DNA of 64,000 nt from Candidatus Gastranaerophilales bacterium (GTDB lineage: Bacteria > Cyanobacteriota > Vampirovibrionia > Gastranaerophilales > Gastranaerophilaceae): positions 62,001 to 126,000 of the forward strand of contig CALVDX010000001.1 of NCBI GenBank assembly GCA_944326425.1, read 5' to 3'. The number at the start of each line of letters is the position of its first letter. Positions within the stretch are counted from its first letter, which is position 1. A model generated the notes under the pieces. The model was not told the origin of the DNA. It searched no databases and worked only from the letters and a program-made list of their open reading frames with translations. This document shows positions 25,502-35,418 of this stretch, in pieces. A program made the translations under genes and the position numbers.

Positions 25502-27384
25502 TCTATTTCCCCTTTCAGCATTGTTATATCGTTGTCAATAATTTCATTAACAGCACTGATTTTTTCAAGGGCCTGATTTAAATATTCGCTCTGAAGTTCA
25601 GCGATTTTTAAAGCTGCCGGAAGATCAATATTTTCCGCTTTTTTCAAGAATGTTTCAAAAATCATCTGTTCTTTTTTCGTAATAAAGTCGTAAACCTGAT
25701 TTTCCTGACCGTACTCTATGGATAGCCATGTATAGTTGCTTATAATTTTTTTCAATGTTGTCAGCATATCTTTTGTCAAAGATTTGCCGCGTTTATATTC
25801 TGTTTTAAATCTTGATAAAAGTTTTTGGTTGGCATTAATTTTATTCACTGCAGTATTGAAACTGTTTTTAATTTCCTTTAATTGACTAATAATAAAATCG
25901 TTTTTATCAAATGTAAGAGATGAAAAGTCTTGTTTATTGACCGGTGTAGAATTTTCAAGCGCTTTATCTAACGGCATATTTTCAAATCCGTCTAACTGGG
26001 CACCTTTCATAGAAGTATTAATATACTTTTTCCCCGGATAGCGGGTTGTGTATTTTGAAATATTTGCGGCAAAAGTCGTGTAGACTGCTTCGGTCGGAAG
26101 AAGTTCGCCGGTTATACTTTTTATTGTTGTTATTTTACCCTTATATCTTGCTAAACGTCTTTGGGCAACGTTAATTGAACTTATGGCGGCAGCATAGCGC
26201 TCCATATCTTCTGCAATTACTTCGTATTGTTTTGTTTCGTCATTAAATACAAGTTTTAAATCTCCATATATGGAATCTTTGCTGTATAGCTGCTTGTCGA
26301 TATAAGCCAAATCTTGTCCTACAAGTATAATGGGGTTACATCCTAATATTCTTGCACTATTTAGTGCACAGTATGACACTGTGCCCTTTGAGTTGTACTC
26401 ATCAATATTTACCCCGGAAATTTTTGCCCAGATACTATTAGGCGGAAGGTTATTTGATATATGCAGGAAATGTTTTTTGGGCTGCATTTTCTGGAAGTTA
26501 ATATTTGTATAAGGTTCTAAAATCATATTAACATCAGAAATATCAAGTCCTCTTATTTGTGCGGTACAATTTCTGTCCTCTATTACGCATAAGAAATCCG
26601 GTTTAACACCAGCCTGTACAAGTGACTTGTAAGCCGGACCTACACAGATAATTATTGCATTATTCTGGTATTTTTTTAGTGTTTGAATGTTTTCATGTAA
26701 TGTAGGACCTGCAGAAACAACGACAGCGGGTATGTCCTTATAACAATCCCGGATATTGCACAGCGGAATTTGGTTTGCAATATATGGAATATTCTTAAGT
26801 ATAGAGGTTGTTACAGGATAATATTTATTCTTTGTATAGTTGCAGTCAAGTGTTATTCCGCCGATTAGGACGGCCAATTCTTTTTGTTCTTTTGCTATAT
26901 CATCTTCAAATATTTTTTTATAAGAAGGCAGACAGCTGACTGCAGGAAAATTATCATAACCCATATTATTTCTTAATATTTCGTTTAATGATTCTTTATC
27001 AGTTGTTACAAATACATTATTTTTTACAAGCTCATTTGAAAAATCAACAAATGTGAAAGCTGTTTTAAGTATATCGAGATTTGTTTCATAGAGTATAACA
27101 ATACCTTTAGAATTAATGGCTGTGTATTGGAACAGATATCCCAGACCGATGCCGTAAATTATGTTTATAGAGTTTAAAGATGTATCCATTGTTTCATATA
27201 TAGCTTTTGCTTCGCCAAGCGGGGAAGCTGCATTATGAAACAGGATGCCATTATAGGCTAAATTGTAGCCGTTTGTATTTTTTACTTCAATTTTTGCAGT
27301 TATATTGTGGTTTAAAATAATATCTTTTAAATATTTACTTTTTAAAGCATTAAGATTTTTTCCCAGGATAGTTTCTGTAGGCAT
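25498..27384 (-). CDS. DUF115/Maf-type motility-associated glycosyltransferase
   Basis: This 628-residue soluble protein has the DUF115 core: PAVVVSAGPTLHENIQTLKK, IIICVGPAYKSLVQAGVKPD and PIILVGQDLAYID, then a long helical C-terminal half. Maf proteins attach nonulosonic acids such as pseudaminic acid to flagellin. That fits a flagellated organism, although no flagellin is in the window. AGAGG precedes the ATG. It lies between rlmN and dtd in a tight minus-strand operon. Confidence 0.82.
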   Translation of the reverse strand: MPTETILGKNLNALKSKYLKDIILNHNITAKIEVKNTNGYNLAYNGILFHNAASPLGEAKAIYETMDTSLNSINIIYGIGLGYLFQYTAINSKGIVILYETNLDILKTAFTFVDFSNELVKNNVFVTTDKESLNEILRNNMGYDNFPAVSCLPSYKKIFEDDIAKEQKELAVLIGGITLDCNYTKNKYYPVTTSILKNIPYIANQIPLCNIRDCYKDIPAVVVSAGPTLHENIQTLKKYQNNAIIICVGPAYKSLVQAGVKPDFLCVIEDRNCTAQIRGLDISDVNMILEPYTNINFQKMQPKKHFLHISNNLPPNSIWAKISGVNIDEYNSKGTVSYCALNSARILGCNPIILVGQDLAYIDKQLYSKDSIYGDLKLVFNDETKQYEVIAEDMERYAAAISSINVAQRRLARYKGKITTIKSITGELLPTEAVYTTFAANISKYTTRYPGKKYINTSMKGAQLDGFENMPLDKALENSTPVNKQDFSSLTFDKNDFIISQLKEIKNSFNTAVNKINANQKLLSRFKTEYKRGKSLTKDMLTTLKKIISNYTWLSIEYGQENQVYDFITKKEQMIFETFLKKAENIDLPAALKIAELQSEYLNQALEKISAVNEIIDNDITMLKGEIE

Positions 27385-27394
27385 ATTTAACCTC

Positions 27395-28417
27395 TTACAT
27401 TTTAACTTTTCCGCTCAACTGTCCGCATGCGGCATCAATATCAGCCCCGCGCTCAAGCCTTACCGTAACTTTTTTGCCTGAATGTTCAAGTACGTACTTA
27501 AATTTCATAATGTCGTTTTTGAGCGGCTTTTTATAGCCAGTTTCTGTTACAGGATTGTATGGAATAAGGTTTATGTTGCATTTTATATCTTTTAAGAAAA
27601 AAGCCAGTTCTTTTGCTGCTTCAAAAGTATCATTAAGTTTATGGATTAAAATGTATTCAACAGTTACACGGTTGCCTGTTTTATTAACATAATTTATTAA
27701 AGCTTTTTTAAGTTCATCAATCGGGTATTTTTTTTCAATCGGCATAATTTGACATCTTAAAGCGTGGTTTGGAGCATGCAGAGATATCGCAAGTGTAGAC
27801 TGCATATTAAGTTCTGCAAGTTTGTTTATTTGCGGGATTATACCGCTTGTTGAGATTGTAATTCTTCTTGCCCCTATACGAAAATCATTATTAAAAATAT
27901 CAAGTGCTTTTAAGACGTTATCAAGGTTTAACAGCGGTTCACCCTGTCCCATAAAAACTATATTTGTTACCTTGAGTTTTGTGTCGCGCTGGATTGTTAA
28001 AACCTGTTCAAGGATTTCTTTGTAGTTAAGATTTCTTTTAAATCCCTGTTTCCCTGTTGCGCAGAAGGAACAATTTACGGCGCATCCTACCTGAGAACTG
28101 ACACAGGCTGTGAGGTTTGCTCTGTTATCAAATCTCATAAGCACTGTTTCAACCCGTTCGCCGTCAGGATATTCTATCAGGTATTTAATAGTACCGTCCG
28201 AACTAACCTGCTTTGAAACAACTTTTGTATCTGTTATGAGAAAATTATCTTTTAAAGTTTGTCTGAAGTCTTTGCCGAGATCCGTCATTTCATCAAAACT
28301 TGAAACCGATTTAGTGTAAATCCAGTTGTGAATTTGTTTTGCACGGTACTTAGACGCGCCGAAAGCGTTTGTTATATTTTCTATTTCTTCTAAAGATAAA
28401 CCTGATAGTACTTCCAT
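27395..28417 (-). CDS. rlmN: 23S rRNA/tRNA adenine-C2 methyltransferase (radical SAM)
   Basis: This 340-residue enzyme has CAVNCSFCATGKQGF (4Fe-4S radical SAM CxxxCxxC), GQGEPLLNLDNV, GIIPQINKLAE and ISLHAPNHALRCQIMPI. The C-terminal DIDAACGQL holds the second catalytic cysteine. It methylates A2503 of 23S rRNA and A37 of some tRNAs. It begins 3 nt after the YkgJ gene. Confidence 0.96.
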   Translation of the reverse strand: MEVLSGLSLEEIENITNAFGASKYRAKQIHNWIYTKSVSSFDEMTDLGKDFRQTLKDNFLITDTKVVSKQVSSDGTIKYLIEYPDGERVETVLMRFDNRANLTACVSSQVGCAVNCSFCATGKQGFKRNLNYKEILEQVLTIQRDTKLKVTNIVFMGQGEPLLNLDNVLKALDIFNNDFRIGARRITISTSGIIPQINKLAELNMQSTLAISLHAPNHALRCQIMPIEKKYPIDELKKALINYVNKTGNRVTVEYILIHKLNDTFEAAKELAFFLKDIKCNINLIPYNPVTETGYKKPLKNDIMKFKYVLEHSGKKVTVRLERGADIDAACGQLSGKVKM

Positions 28418-28420
28418 AGA

Positions 28421-29149
28421 TTAACTCAATTTATTTTTATAAAACTCAATTAAATCCATTTTAGCATGAATAAGCATAGCGAGTTTATTTGCGTCCTCTC
28501 TCCATTGATAATATCCGCAGGTAGAAGGAAGTATTTTTAGCGGATTATAGGGAAACTGGCGGCAAATATCCGGACGATTTTCATAATCTCCGCAGGTATT
28601 ATCATCTCTCAGTTTAGGACAGTAATAAAAATAGACCTTTTTATTTTCTGCAAGAGAATCCAGCAGCTCAAAATACTCCGGAAGCGCGGAACGAGCCTGG
28701 ATTTCTGTTGGATAAGGTACAAATACCGATGTAAACTGGATCGCAAATTTGTCTCCGCGATTAGCCATTTTTTTTAGGTCCTCAAAGGAATGTTCTGATA
28801 CTGCAAGTTTGCAGCAAGCGCCGCACTTTGAACAGCTGTACTCTTCTTTCTTTTTCATAATGCTTTTTTGCATGTTTTTAAGTGATTGTTTATAATCACT
28901 GTTTAAAAAAGCAATGAATTTGATTTGCCAATCTCTGTACGGGCATTTAGCCGGAAAAGTATCGAATATTGAAAAATTTAAAGGTTTGTCTTTGCAATTT
29001 ACAGTGCAGGAGTTGCATGAAACAGAAGGTTTCATCTTATCGGCTTCCATTCTTATACTTTCTGCAGCCTGTATAAAAATTTTTCTGTAATTTTCTTTAA
29101 GGTCATTATATTGGGCGTTGATTGCTTTGTTAAAACTAAACTCTTCCAT
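28421..29149 (-). CDS. YkgJ-family cysteine cluster protein
   Basis: This 242-residue protein has a central cluster CSKCGACCKLAVSEH and a later CGDYENRPDICRQFPYNP, the zinc/iron-chelating (CxxCxxCC...C) YkgJ plan. A second pair, CNSCTVNCKD, sits near the N-terminus. Function of the family is poorly known. I use the ATG at 29149 (MEEFSF); frames extend to 29185, but no ribosome site supports them, and a promoter ends 7 nt upstream of 29149. Confidence 0.75.
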   Translation of the reverse strand: MEEFSFNKAINAQYNDLKENYRKIFIQAAESIRMEADKMKPSVSCNSCTVNCKDKPLNFSIFDTFPAKCPYRDWQIKFIAFLNSDYKQSLKNMQKSIMKKKEEYSCSKCGACCKLAVSEHSFEDLKKMANRGDKFAIQFTSVFVPYPTEIQARSALPEYFELLDSLAENKKVYFYYCPKLRDDNTCGDYENRPDICRQFPYNPLKILPSTCGYYQWREDANKLAMLIHAKMDLIEFYKNKLS

Positions 29150-29156
29150 AGCTACC

Positions 29157-29185
29157 ATGCTACCATAAATTACCCGTGAGGGCAA
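29157..29185 (-). promoter_or_regulatory. candidate promoter, leaderless start of YkgJ gene
   Basis: TTGCCC (29185-29180), 17 bp, then TAGCAT (29162-29157) ends 7 nt before the ATG at 29149, with no Shine-Dalgarno. The -10 matches the consensus at 4 of 6 positions. Confidence 0.35.
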
Positions 29186-29238
29186 TGAAAGCGGGGAATG
29201 TTGTATTTATACTGTTGAGGAAAAACAGGAGGTGAGAT

Positions 29239-29733
29239 TTGATTAGTGAAAGAATTATTAACATCATCAATGAGCAGATTAACAGGGAATTTTATTCAGG
29301 GTATCTATATTTGTCAATCTCTGCTTATTTTAGGGAAATCGGTTTATTCGGTTTTGCACACAGAACAAAGGAGCAGGCGGCGGAGGAGATGGAACATGGA
29401 ATGAAACTGTTCGGATTTATAATTGACCGCAATGGAAAAGTAGAATTAAAACAAATTGCAACTCCGCAGTTTGAAATGGGCTCTCCTGTTGAAATATATC
29501 AGAAAATTTATGAGCACGAAAAAATGATAACGGAAGCAATAATGGATGTTGCAAGATTTGCGGAGGAAGAATGCGACCGGACAACACTTTCATTTATCGA
29601 CTGGTACATAAATGAACAAATCGAAGAAGAACGCAGTGCTCTTGATATAATAAAAAGACTAAAAGCCTTTGGCGACGATAGGGCGTCGCTCTTCCTTATG
29701 GATAATGAACTAAATCAGTATTCAAGGAATTAA
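29239..29733 (+). CDS. ftnA: non-haem bacterial ferritin
   Basis: This 164-residue four-helix protein has ferroxidase ligands in NEQINREFYSGYLYL, EEMEHG and FAEEECD, with Glu/Gln in WYINEQIEEE. It stores iron as ferrihydrite in a 24-mer and guards against oxidative damage. It starts at TTG with a full AGGAGGTGAGAT ribosome site. It converges with a small minus-strand gene 2 bp away. Confidence 0.93.
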   Translation: MISERIINIINEQINREFYSGYLYLSISAYFREIGLFGFAHRTKEQAAEEMEHGMKLFGFIIDRNGKVELKQIATPQFEMGSPVEIYQKIYEHEKMITEAIMDVARFAEEECDRTTLSFIDWYINEQIEEERSALDIIKRLKAFGDDRASLFLMDNELNQYSRN

Positions 29734-29734
29734 T

Positions 29735-29977
29735 TTACTGTTCAACAACTTCACGTTCTTTATAACGTGCACGTTTCGCATTAACTGCCGAACAGACCAT
29801 ATTCAGTTTTTGAGAGAGCATAAACATATTACGTTGAATGGTTGCAATGTCATTCATTGTCTCAAGCATTTTGTTCGGGTCAACCATTGATGTAACATTT
29901 GTGTGATTATCAACCTGTTCATTTGCGTACTTCTTAACCAATAGTTTGTCGATATAATCTCTTGCACCTATAGACAT
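29735..29977 (-). CDS. small helical orphan protein
   Basis: This 80-residue protein (MSIGARDYIDKLLVKKYANE) has a helix-rich C-terminal half (LETMNDIATIQRNMFMLSQK), no signal peptide and a basic tail. A GAGG-type site precedes the ATG. The size and helix pattern recall needle-type or chaperone-like helical hairpins, but no family was recognised. Confidence 0.5.
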   Translation of the reverse strand: MSIGARDYIDKLLVKKYANEQVDNHTNVTSMVDPNKMLETMNDIATIQRNMFMLSQKLNMVCSAVNAKRARYKEREVVEQ

Positions 29978-30013
29978 ACTTTTAATTCCTCTTTAAAATT
30001 CCCCTGTATATAT

Positions 30014-30046
30014 AAAAAGCAATTTTGAAAAACAAAATTGCTTTTT
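30014..30046. terminator. terminator after DAHP synthase (bidirectional)
   Basis: A perfect 14-bp stem (30014-30027 with 30033-30046) with A/T-rich ends. It ends the minus-strand DAHP synthase transcript before the small gene at 29735-29977. Confidence 0.85.
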
Positions 30047-30179
30047 GTTTACAAATTGTTAAGAATTATTTACAAAATATTTTGAGGGTTTTGTACCGCA
30101 TAGTCCTATAATCCTTTACTGACTATATACTGACAGGGAAAAATTACGAATTTATCCCCCTTTATTTACTCCTTACCCC

Positions 30180-31223
30180 CTAAATTGTGCAGAGGTGTTT
30201 GTTTGCATAATCAATTCTTCCTATAAGCTTGTTAAGGTTTGTCATAACCTCCCTAAATTGCGGAATAGAGAGACTTTGCGCCCCATCGGAGTATGCTTTG
30301 TCCGGATCGTGGTGAACTTCCATCATAATCCCGTGTGCACCGGCAACAAGCGCAGCTTTGCTCATCGGCTCTATTAAAAATCTTTTTCCTGTTCCATGTG
30401 ACGGGTCAACTATTATAGGAAGGTGAGAGAGTTTTCTTATTAACGGAACGGCTGCGATATCAAGAACATTTCTTGTATAGGTGGAATCAAAACCTTTTAT
30501 ACCGCGCTCGCAGAGAATTACCTGCTCATTCCCGTTTGCAAGGATGTGTTCTGCAGCAAGTAGAAATTCTCTTATGCTTGCTGCTCCGCCGCGTTTAAGC
30601 ATAACAGGTTTTCTACACTTGCCTACCGCTTTTAAAAGCTTAAAGTTCTGCATATTTCTTGCGCCTATCTGGATGATGTCTGCGTATTCCATAACAAGCG
30701 GCAAATCCAGTGTATCCATGACTTCTGTAACAACAAGAAGCCCTGTTTTTTCACGTGCTTCTGCAAGGTACTGAAGCCCTTTTTCCTCCATGCCCTGAAA
30801 ATCGTAGGGTGAAGTCCTTGGTTTGAACGCCCCGCCGCGGAGAACTTTTGCACCCATTTCTTTTGCCGCATAAGCCACTTCCAGAAGCCCGTCAATTTCA
30901 CGTTCGACGCTGCAGGGCCCTGCCATTATAACCGGACGCTCGTCTCCGCCTATTTTTAGTCCGTTAGGAAACTCTATTACCGTGTCTTCTTCTTTTGTTT
31001 CACGACTTGCAAGTTTAAACGGCTCCTGTATTATTTTTACTTCTTTTACACCGTCCAGTGACGATATTGACTGCGGCTGGATTAATCTTTTATCTCCCAG
31101 TGCCGCTATTACAGTGTATACTTCACCATGGTTAAGATTTATTCTGAAACCAAGATTTTCTAAATGCGTACATACCGATTTTATTTGTTGTTCGGTAGCA
31201 TTTTTTTCCATTATTATAATCAT
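30180..31223 (-). CDS. aroF: 3-deoxy-7-phosphoheptulonate (DAHP) synthase, type I-beta
   Basis: This 347-residue enzyme has an N-terminal ferredoxin-like regulatory domain (residues 1-70, [18 protein letters not shown]) and then a barrel with [53 protein letters not shown] and DPSHGTGKR. It condenses PEP and erythrose-4-phosphate, committing carbon to aromatic amino acids. The extra domain usually gives Tyr/Phe feedback. GAGG precedes the ATG. Confidence 0.95.
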   Translation of the reverse strand: MIIIMEKNATEQQIKSVCTHLENLGFRINLNHGEVYTVIAALGDKRLIQPQSISSLDGVKEVKIIQEPFKLASRETKEEDTVIEFPNGLKIGGDERPVIMAGPCSVEREIDGLLEVAYAAKEMGAKVLRGGAFKPRTSPYDFQGMEEKGLQYLAEAREKTGLLVVTEVMDTLDLPLVMEYADIIQIGARNMQNFKLLKAVGKCRKPVMLKRGGAASIREFLLAAEHILANGNEQVILCERGIKGFDSTYTRNVLDIAAVPLIRKLSHLPIIVDPSHGTGKRFLIEPMSKAALVAGAHGIMMEVHHDPDKAYSDGAQSLSIPQFREVMTNLNKLIGRIDYANKHLCTI

Positions 31224-31317
31224 TTTAAAACCTCATTTCTCCCTGATACATTATTAATAATAGTACAGAAATAAATGAGTAAAAGGGTAAAAGCAGATTT
31301 TGTTAAGAAATAATAAT

Positions 31318-31343
31318 ACCGGTCCGTTAGAAAACGGACCGGT
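31318..31343 (-). terminator. hairpin terminator after small membrane protein gene
   Basis: A perfect 11-bp GC-rich stem ACCGGTCCGTT/AACGGACCGGT lies 10 bp beyond the stop of the gene at 31353. The T run on the minus strand is interrupted (ATTATTATTT). Confidence 0.6.
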
Positions 31344-31352
31344 ACGGTTAAA

Positions 31353-31532
31353 TTATTCTCTATCCAGCGCTTTTTGGGCTTCGCTGTTAAGTTCACCTCT
31401 TGTTCCGCCTACAATTTGAACGGTTTTTTCCTGTTTAGCAGCATTCATAAAACCGCTGGTAATATTACTCCAATTGTTATAAACAAAGTAGCAGGCTCCT
31501 GCAAGGATAACGATAATAATTAATCTTAACAT
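31353..31532 (-). CDS. small single-pass membrane protein
   Basis: This 59-residue protein has an N-terminal hydrophobic helix (MLRLIIIVILAGACYFVYNN) and a short polar tail with VQIVGGTRGELNSEAQ. GGAG lies 7 nt before the ATG at 31532, so I reject the longer frame to 31571. Function unknown. Confidence 0.55.
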   Translation of the reverse strand: MLRLIIIVILAGACYFVYNNWSNITSGFMNAAKQEKTVQIVGGTRGELNSEAQKALDRE

Positions 31533-31630
31533 AAGCATTCTCCATTCTTCTCTACAATATAAATAGTACATTTATTTTTTGATTAGTGCAATAGTTTTTT
31601 GATATAATTAGAACAAATTGTGGAGAGCTA

Positions 31631-32932
31631 ATGAAAAAATTATTTGTATTACTTTTGCTGGTAATTACATTGTGCGGGTGTTCTGCTAATAATGACGATC
31701 GGGAACAGCTTACTGTCTGGACGCTTCAGATGGGTGATTTTTCAGAATACATGGAAAGGATTATTTCGGGCTATGAAAAGCAGCATCCGGAAGTTGATAT
31801 TGTGTGGGTTGATGTTCCGTTTTCTGAGGGTGAGAAACGGACACTGGCTGCAGTACTTGGAAATAATCCTCCTGATTTAATCAACCTTAATCCTGATTTT
31901 TCTGCCTTATTGGCGCAGAGAGGGGCTCTGGAACCTGTACCTGCCGGAAAATTAAACGCCTATAATCCGCAGATTGTTGAGTCTTTAAAGTATAATGGGG
32001 TACTATACTCTGTTCCTTGGTATGCAACATCCTCAGTAACTTTTGTAAATGATGAACTTATTAATAAAACAGATGTCGGCAGGGAAAAAGTAATTGAAAA
32101 AAGAGTATTAAAAAAGGTTTCGCGCCGCTATAAATGGGTTGTTGAAGAAGAAACTAAAATCCCGTATCCGTATCCTGTCTCGTATACCCAGATGAACAGA
32201 AATGCTCAAAGAATTAAAAATTTAACAGGCGCGTATATTTACACCCCAAATCTTGTTGATAACGATTCTATGCTTAGGATTTTAAATAAATACGGAATAA
32301 ATTCTCCGGAAGATGTAAAATCAAGTGAAAGTGTTCAACTTTTTGAACAATTTAGAAAAATTTATCAAGAGGGTTTTTTACCTAAAGAAACTATTTCTAT
32401 AACGCATAGAGAAGCTTTTGAACAGTATATGTCAGGTAAAAGTGTGTTTTTTCAGGCCGGTGCAAACTTTTTAAATATGTTAAAAGAAAATGCCCCCGGA
32501 GTTTATGCGGTGACAAGTGTTCGTCCTCAGCTTATAGGCAGTCTCGGGCAGTATGATTTTTCTCTGATGAACTTTGTCATTCCTGTTAAGGCAAAACATA
32601 AAGAACAAGCTCTGGATTTTGCGCTTTATCTTACAAATTCAAATCATCAGCTTGAGTTAGCCCAAATGACTAATATTATTGCAACTACAAATAAGGCATT
32701 GAATTCGGCCTTTTATAACGATTATTCTACACTTGAAGGTGAAGCACGTTCTGTTAGCGCTAAACAGTTGAGGAAGATAAAACCGGTAATGAGGCAGGTT
32801 AGAAATCAAAAAGAGTTAAATACACTCGTTAATACAGCTGTACAAAAAATTCTGACAGATAAGGATACTCCTGTACAAACAATTCTTAATAATCTGGCTG
32901 ATGATTGGGCACTGTTGATATATGACGAATAA
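31631..32932 (+). CDS. extracellular solute-binding lipoprotein (family 1)
   Basis: This 433-residue protein has a lipoprotein signal peptide with cleavage before Cys17 (LCGC lipobox). A family 1 binding-protein fold follows: WTLQMGDFSEYMERIISGYE, FSEGEKRTLAAVLGNNPPDL, LYSVPWYATSSVTFVNDELI and AKHKEQALDFALYLT. Such proteins deliver sugars or related solutes to ABC permeases. No permease genes lie beside it. Its 3' end overlaps the convergent GNAT gene by 47 bp. Confidence 0.88.
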   Translation: MKKLFVLLLLVITLCGCSANNDDREQLTVWTLQMGDFSEYMERIISGYEKQHPEVDIVWVDVPFSEGEKRTLAAVLGNNPPDLINLNPDFSALLAQRGALEPVPAGKLNAYNPQIVESLKYNGVLYSVPWYATSSVTFVNDELINKTDVGREKVIEKRVLKKVSRRYKWVVEEETKIPYPYPVSYTQMNRNAQRIKNLTGAYIYTPNLVDNDSMLRILNKYGINSPEDVKSSESVQLFEQFRKIYQEGFLPKETISITHREAFEQYMSGKSVFFQAGANFLNMLKENAPGVYAVTSVRPQLIGSLGQYDFSLMNFVIPVKAKHKEQALDFALYLTNSNHQLELAQMTNIIATTNKALNSAFYNDYSTLEGEARSVSAKQLRKIKPVMRQVRNQKELNTLVNTAVQKILTDKDTPVQTILNNLADDWALLIYDE

Positions 32933-33455
32933 AACTTTCTTTATTCAGTTTATAAATTAAATGGTACATTTCTTTGCCTTTTACATTTTTCGTGAAGCTG
33001 CCTGCGATACGAGCGTTTAATCTTTCTGCAACCTTTCGTGAGGCCGTGTTTTCCGGACGTATTTCTAATATTATTTCCTGTAGATTTAACCTGTAAAAAG
33101 CATATCTGATAAGGCTTTTTGCACATTCAAAAGCATATCCGTTATGCCAGAACTGCTTTTTCAATATGTAACTGATTTCATAATACTCATGATTGTTTAC
33201 ATTCGTTGGAGCAAGTGCAGTCAGCCCGGTAATATTGCCTGAGAGTTTCTCTTTAACTATAAAATATCCGAGGTTATATTTCTGGTAAAGCATTAAGTTT
33301 TTATCAATCCAGTTTTGTACATCTTCATCAGTAAATTGATATTCCCAGGCATACATTACGTTACTGTCCTGAAGTATATCTTTTAATTCTTTATAATCGT
33401 TTTGAGTTATGTATTTTATAATTAACCTGTCTGTTTCCAGAAATATTTTATCCAT
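32886..33455 (-). CDS. GNAT-family N-acetyltransferase (RimJ-like)
   Basis: This 189-residue protein has ETDRLIIKYI at the start and a GNAT core with ENTASRKVAERLNAR (acetyl-CoA binding) and YEISYILKKQFWHNGYAFEC. RimJ/RimL-like enzymes acetylate protein N-termini or small amines. The ATG at 33455 lacks a ribosome site and follows a -10-like box by 7 nt. The C-terminal tail overlaps the lipoprotein gene. Confidence 0.82.
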   Translation of the reverse strand: MDKIFLETDRLIIKYITQNDYKELKDILQDSNVMYAWEYQFTDEDVQNWIDKNLMLYQKYNLGYFIVKEKLSGNITGLTALAPTNVNNHEYYEISYILKKQFWHNGYAFECAKSLIRYAFYRLNLQEIILEIRPENTASRKVAERLNARIAGSFTKNVKGKEMYHLIYKLNKESFIRHISTVPNHQPDY

Positions 33456-33462
33456 AAAATTT

Positions 33463-33471
33463 ATATTACCA
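33463..33471 (-). promoter_or_regulatory. candidate extended -10, leaderless start of GNAT gene
   Basis: TGG followed by TAATAT ends 7 nt before the ATG at 33455; no Shine-Dalgarno and no good -35 are visible. Confidence 0.35.
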
Positions 33472-33570
33472 TAAACTTGTATGGCAGCTTTTCTTTACTA
33501 ACTCCCGTTGAAATATAATATTCAGCGTATATGATAATAAGTGTAGATTTTACACTAGGGAATTAAAGAT

Positions 33571-35364
33571 ATGGATAATAAAAAAATACGTAATATAGCG
33601 ATAATAGCGCACGTTGACCATGGGAAAACAACACTTGTTGACTGTATGCTTAAACAAGCAGGTGCCTTCAGAGCAAACCAGCACATGCAGGAACGTGTTC
33701 TTGATAGTAATGACCTTGAGCGTGAGCGCGGAATTACTATTTTGTCAAAAAATATTTCAATCAATTACAAAGATTACAAAATCAATGTAGTCGATACTCC
33801 GGGGCACGCAGATTTTGGCGGAGAGGTTGAGCGTGTATTAGGGATGGTTGACGGGGCTTTATTGATTGTTGATGCGGCGGAAGGACCTATGCCTCAGACT
33901 AGGTTTGTTTTATCAAAAGCTCTGGAATTAGGCATAAAAATTATTGTCGTTATTAACAAGATTGATAAACCGGCCGCAGACCCTGACAGGACTCTTGATA
34001 AAGTTTTTGACCTGTTTACAGAACTTACTGATAGAGAAGATTTGATTGACTTCCCTTATATTTACGCAAGCAGCTTGAACGGTTTTGCAATAAAGAACCT
34101 AAATGATGAAAGAAAAGATATTGTACCGTTACTGGATTGTATTATTGAAAATATTGCTCCTCCGGCGGGTGATGCCGCAAAACCTCTTCAATTCAGGGCA
34201 ACAACACTTGATTACAACGATTATGTAGGACGTATTGTTATTGGAAGAATTGCTAACGGGAAAATATCATCTCAGGAAACTGTAACTTTAGTGCACGCTG
34301 ACGGCAGTACGGAACGCGGTAAGATTACAAAACTGTTTGGTTTTAAAGATTTGGGCAGAGTTGAAATTGAAGAAGCTTATGCAGGTGATATTGTCGGAGT
34401 TGCAGGTTTCTCAGATATTCAGATAGGGGAAACTATTTGTGATTTGAATAATATTAATCCGCTCCCCTTGATAAAGGTCGATGAACCTACTTTGCAGATG
34501 AATTTTTCTGTAAATGACAGTCCGTTCGCCGGTGAAGAAGGCAAATTTGTAACGAGCCGCCAGATTCGTAAACGGCTTTATGACGAACTAGAAAAGAATG
34601 TTTCTATGCGCGTTGAAGATACTGATAGTACGGATATGTTTAAGGTTAGCGGAAGGGGTGAACTGCATTTAAGTATTCTTATTGAGACAATGCGGCGTGA
34701 AGGATTTGAGTTCCAGGTATCAAAACCCGAAGTTATATACAAAACTATAGACGGTGAAACCTACGAACCTTTTGAAAATCTAACTATAGATGTTCCTGAA
34801 GTCTATGCCGGCTCCTGTATTGAGCGTCTTGCAAAAAGGAAAGCAAACATGCTTGAAATGGGGAATGCAAGCAGCAGAACGCACATAAGATTTTCAATTC
34901 CTGCACGCGGCTTGATAGGTTTTAGGACTGAATTTATCAGGATGACCCGCGGCGAGGGAATAATGTACCATACATTTGATGAATACAAACCGTTTGCCGG
35001 TGATATTTCCAGACAAAGAAACGGAAGTCTTATTGCTCACGAACAGGGAGAAGCAGTGCCATACGCGCTTGCCCAGTTTGAGGATAGGGGAGTATTCTTT
35101 ATAACCCCAAAGACCAGAGTTTATCGCGGTATGATAGTAGGCGAGGGTAATAAACCGCAGGATATTGTGGTAAATGTTTGTAAAACCAAAAAACTTACCA
35201 ATATGCGGAGCGCCACAGCAGATGTAATGGTTACGCTGCAAGCCCACAGGGAATTATCGCTGGAGGATGCTCTTGAATATATCGGGGATGATGAACTGAT
35301 GGAAGTTACCCCGGAGAATATAAGACTTAGAAAAATGGATCTTGTAAAATTTAGAAATATATAA
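33571..35364 (+). CDS. typA: ribosome-associated GTPase BipA/TypA
   Basis: This 597-residue translational GTPase has AHVDHGKTT (G1), RERGITI (G2), VDTPGHADF (G3) and NKID (G4), EF-G-like domains, and the BipA C-terminal domain with GLIGFRTEF and [17 protein letters not shown]. It aids 50S assembly and growth under stress such as cold. AGGGA precedes the ATG. Confidence 0.97.
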   Translation: MDNKKIRNIAIIAHVDHGKTTLVDCMLKQAGAFRANQHMQERVLDSNDLERERGITILSKNISINYKDYKINVVDTPGHADFGGEVERVLGMVDGALLIVDAAEGPMPQTRFVLSKALELGIKIIVVINKIDKPAADPDRTLDKVFDLFTELTDREDLIDFPYIYASSLNGFAIKNLNDERKDIVPLLDCIIENIAPPAGDAAKPLQFRATTLDYNDYVGRIVIGRIANGKISSQETVTLVHADGSTERGKITKLFGFKDLGRVEIEEAYAGDIVGVAGFSDIQIGETICDLNNINPLPLIKVDEPTLQMNFSVNDSPFAGEEGKFVTSRQIRKRLYDELEKNVSMRVEDTDSTDMFKVSGRGELHLSILIETMRREGFEFQVSKPEVIYKTIDGETYEPFENLTIDVPEVYAGSCIERLAKRKANMLEMGNASSRTHIRFSIPARGLIGFRTEFIRMTRGEGIMYHTFDEYKPFAGDISRQRNGSLIAHEQGEAVPYALAQFEDRGVFFITPKTRVYRGMIVGEGNKPQDIVVNVCKTKKLTNMRSATADVMVTLQAHRELSLEDALEYIGDDELMEVTPENIRLRKMDLVKFRNI

Positions 35365-35370
35365 TAAAAA

Positions 35371-35400
35371 AAACGGGGCTGTTAATTAAATAGCCCCTTT
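35371..35400. terminator. terminator between typA and convergent orphan operon
   Basis: GGGGCT/AGCCCC stem with an AT loop. The minus strand has a long T run after it (strong terminator for 35419-36627); the plus-strand T run is short. Confidence 0.75.
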
Positions 35401-35418
35401 GATATATATTACCCCAAT

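Noticed and set aside
31631-32932. Part of a complete sugar ABC importer
   Set aside because: No permease or ATPase genes lie next to it; the neighbours are a GNAT gene and a small membrane protein.
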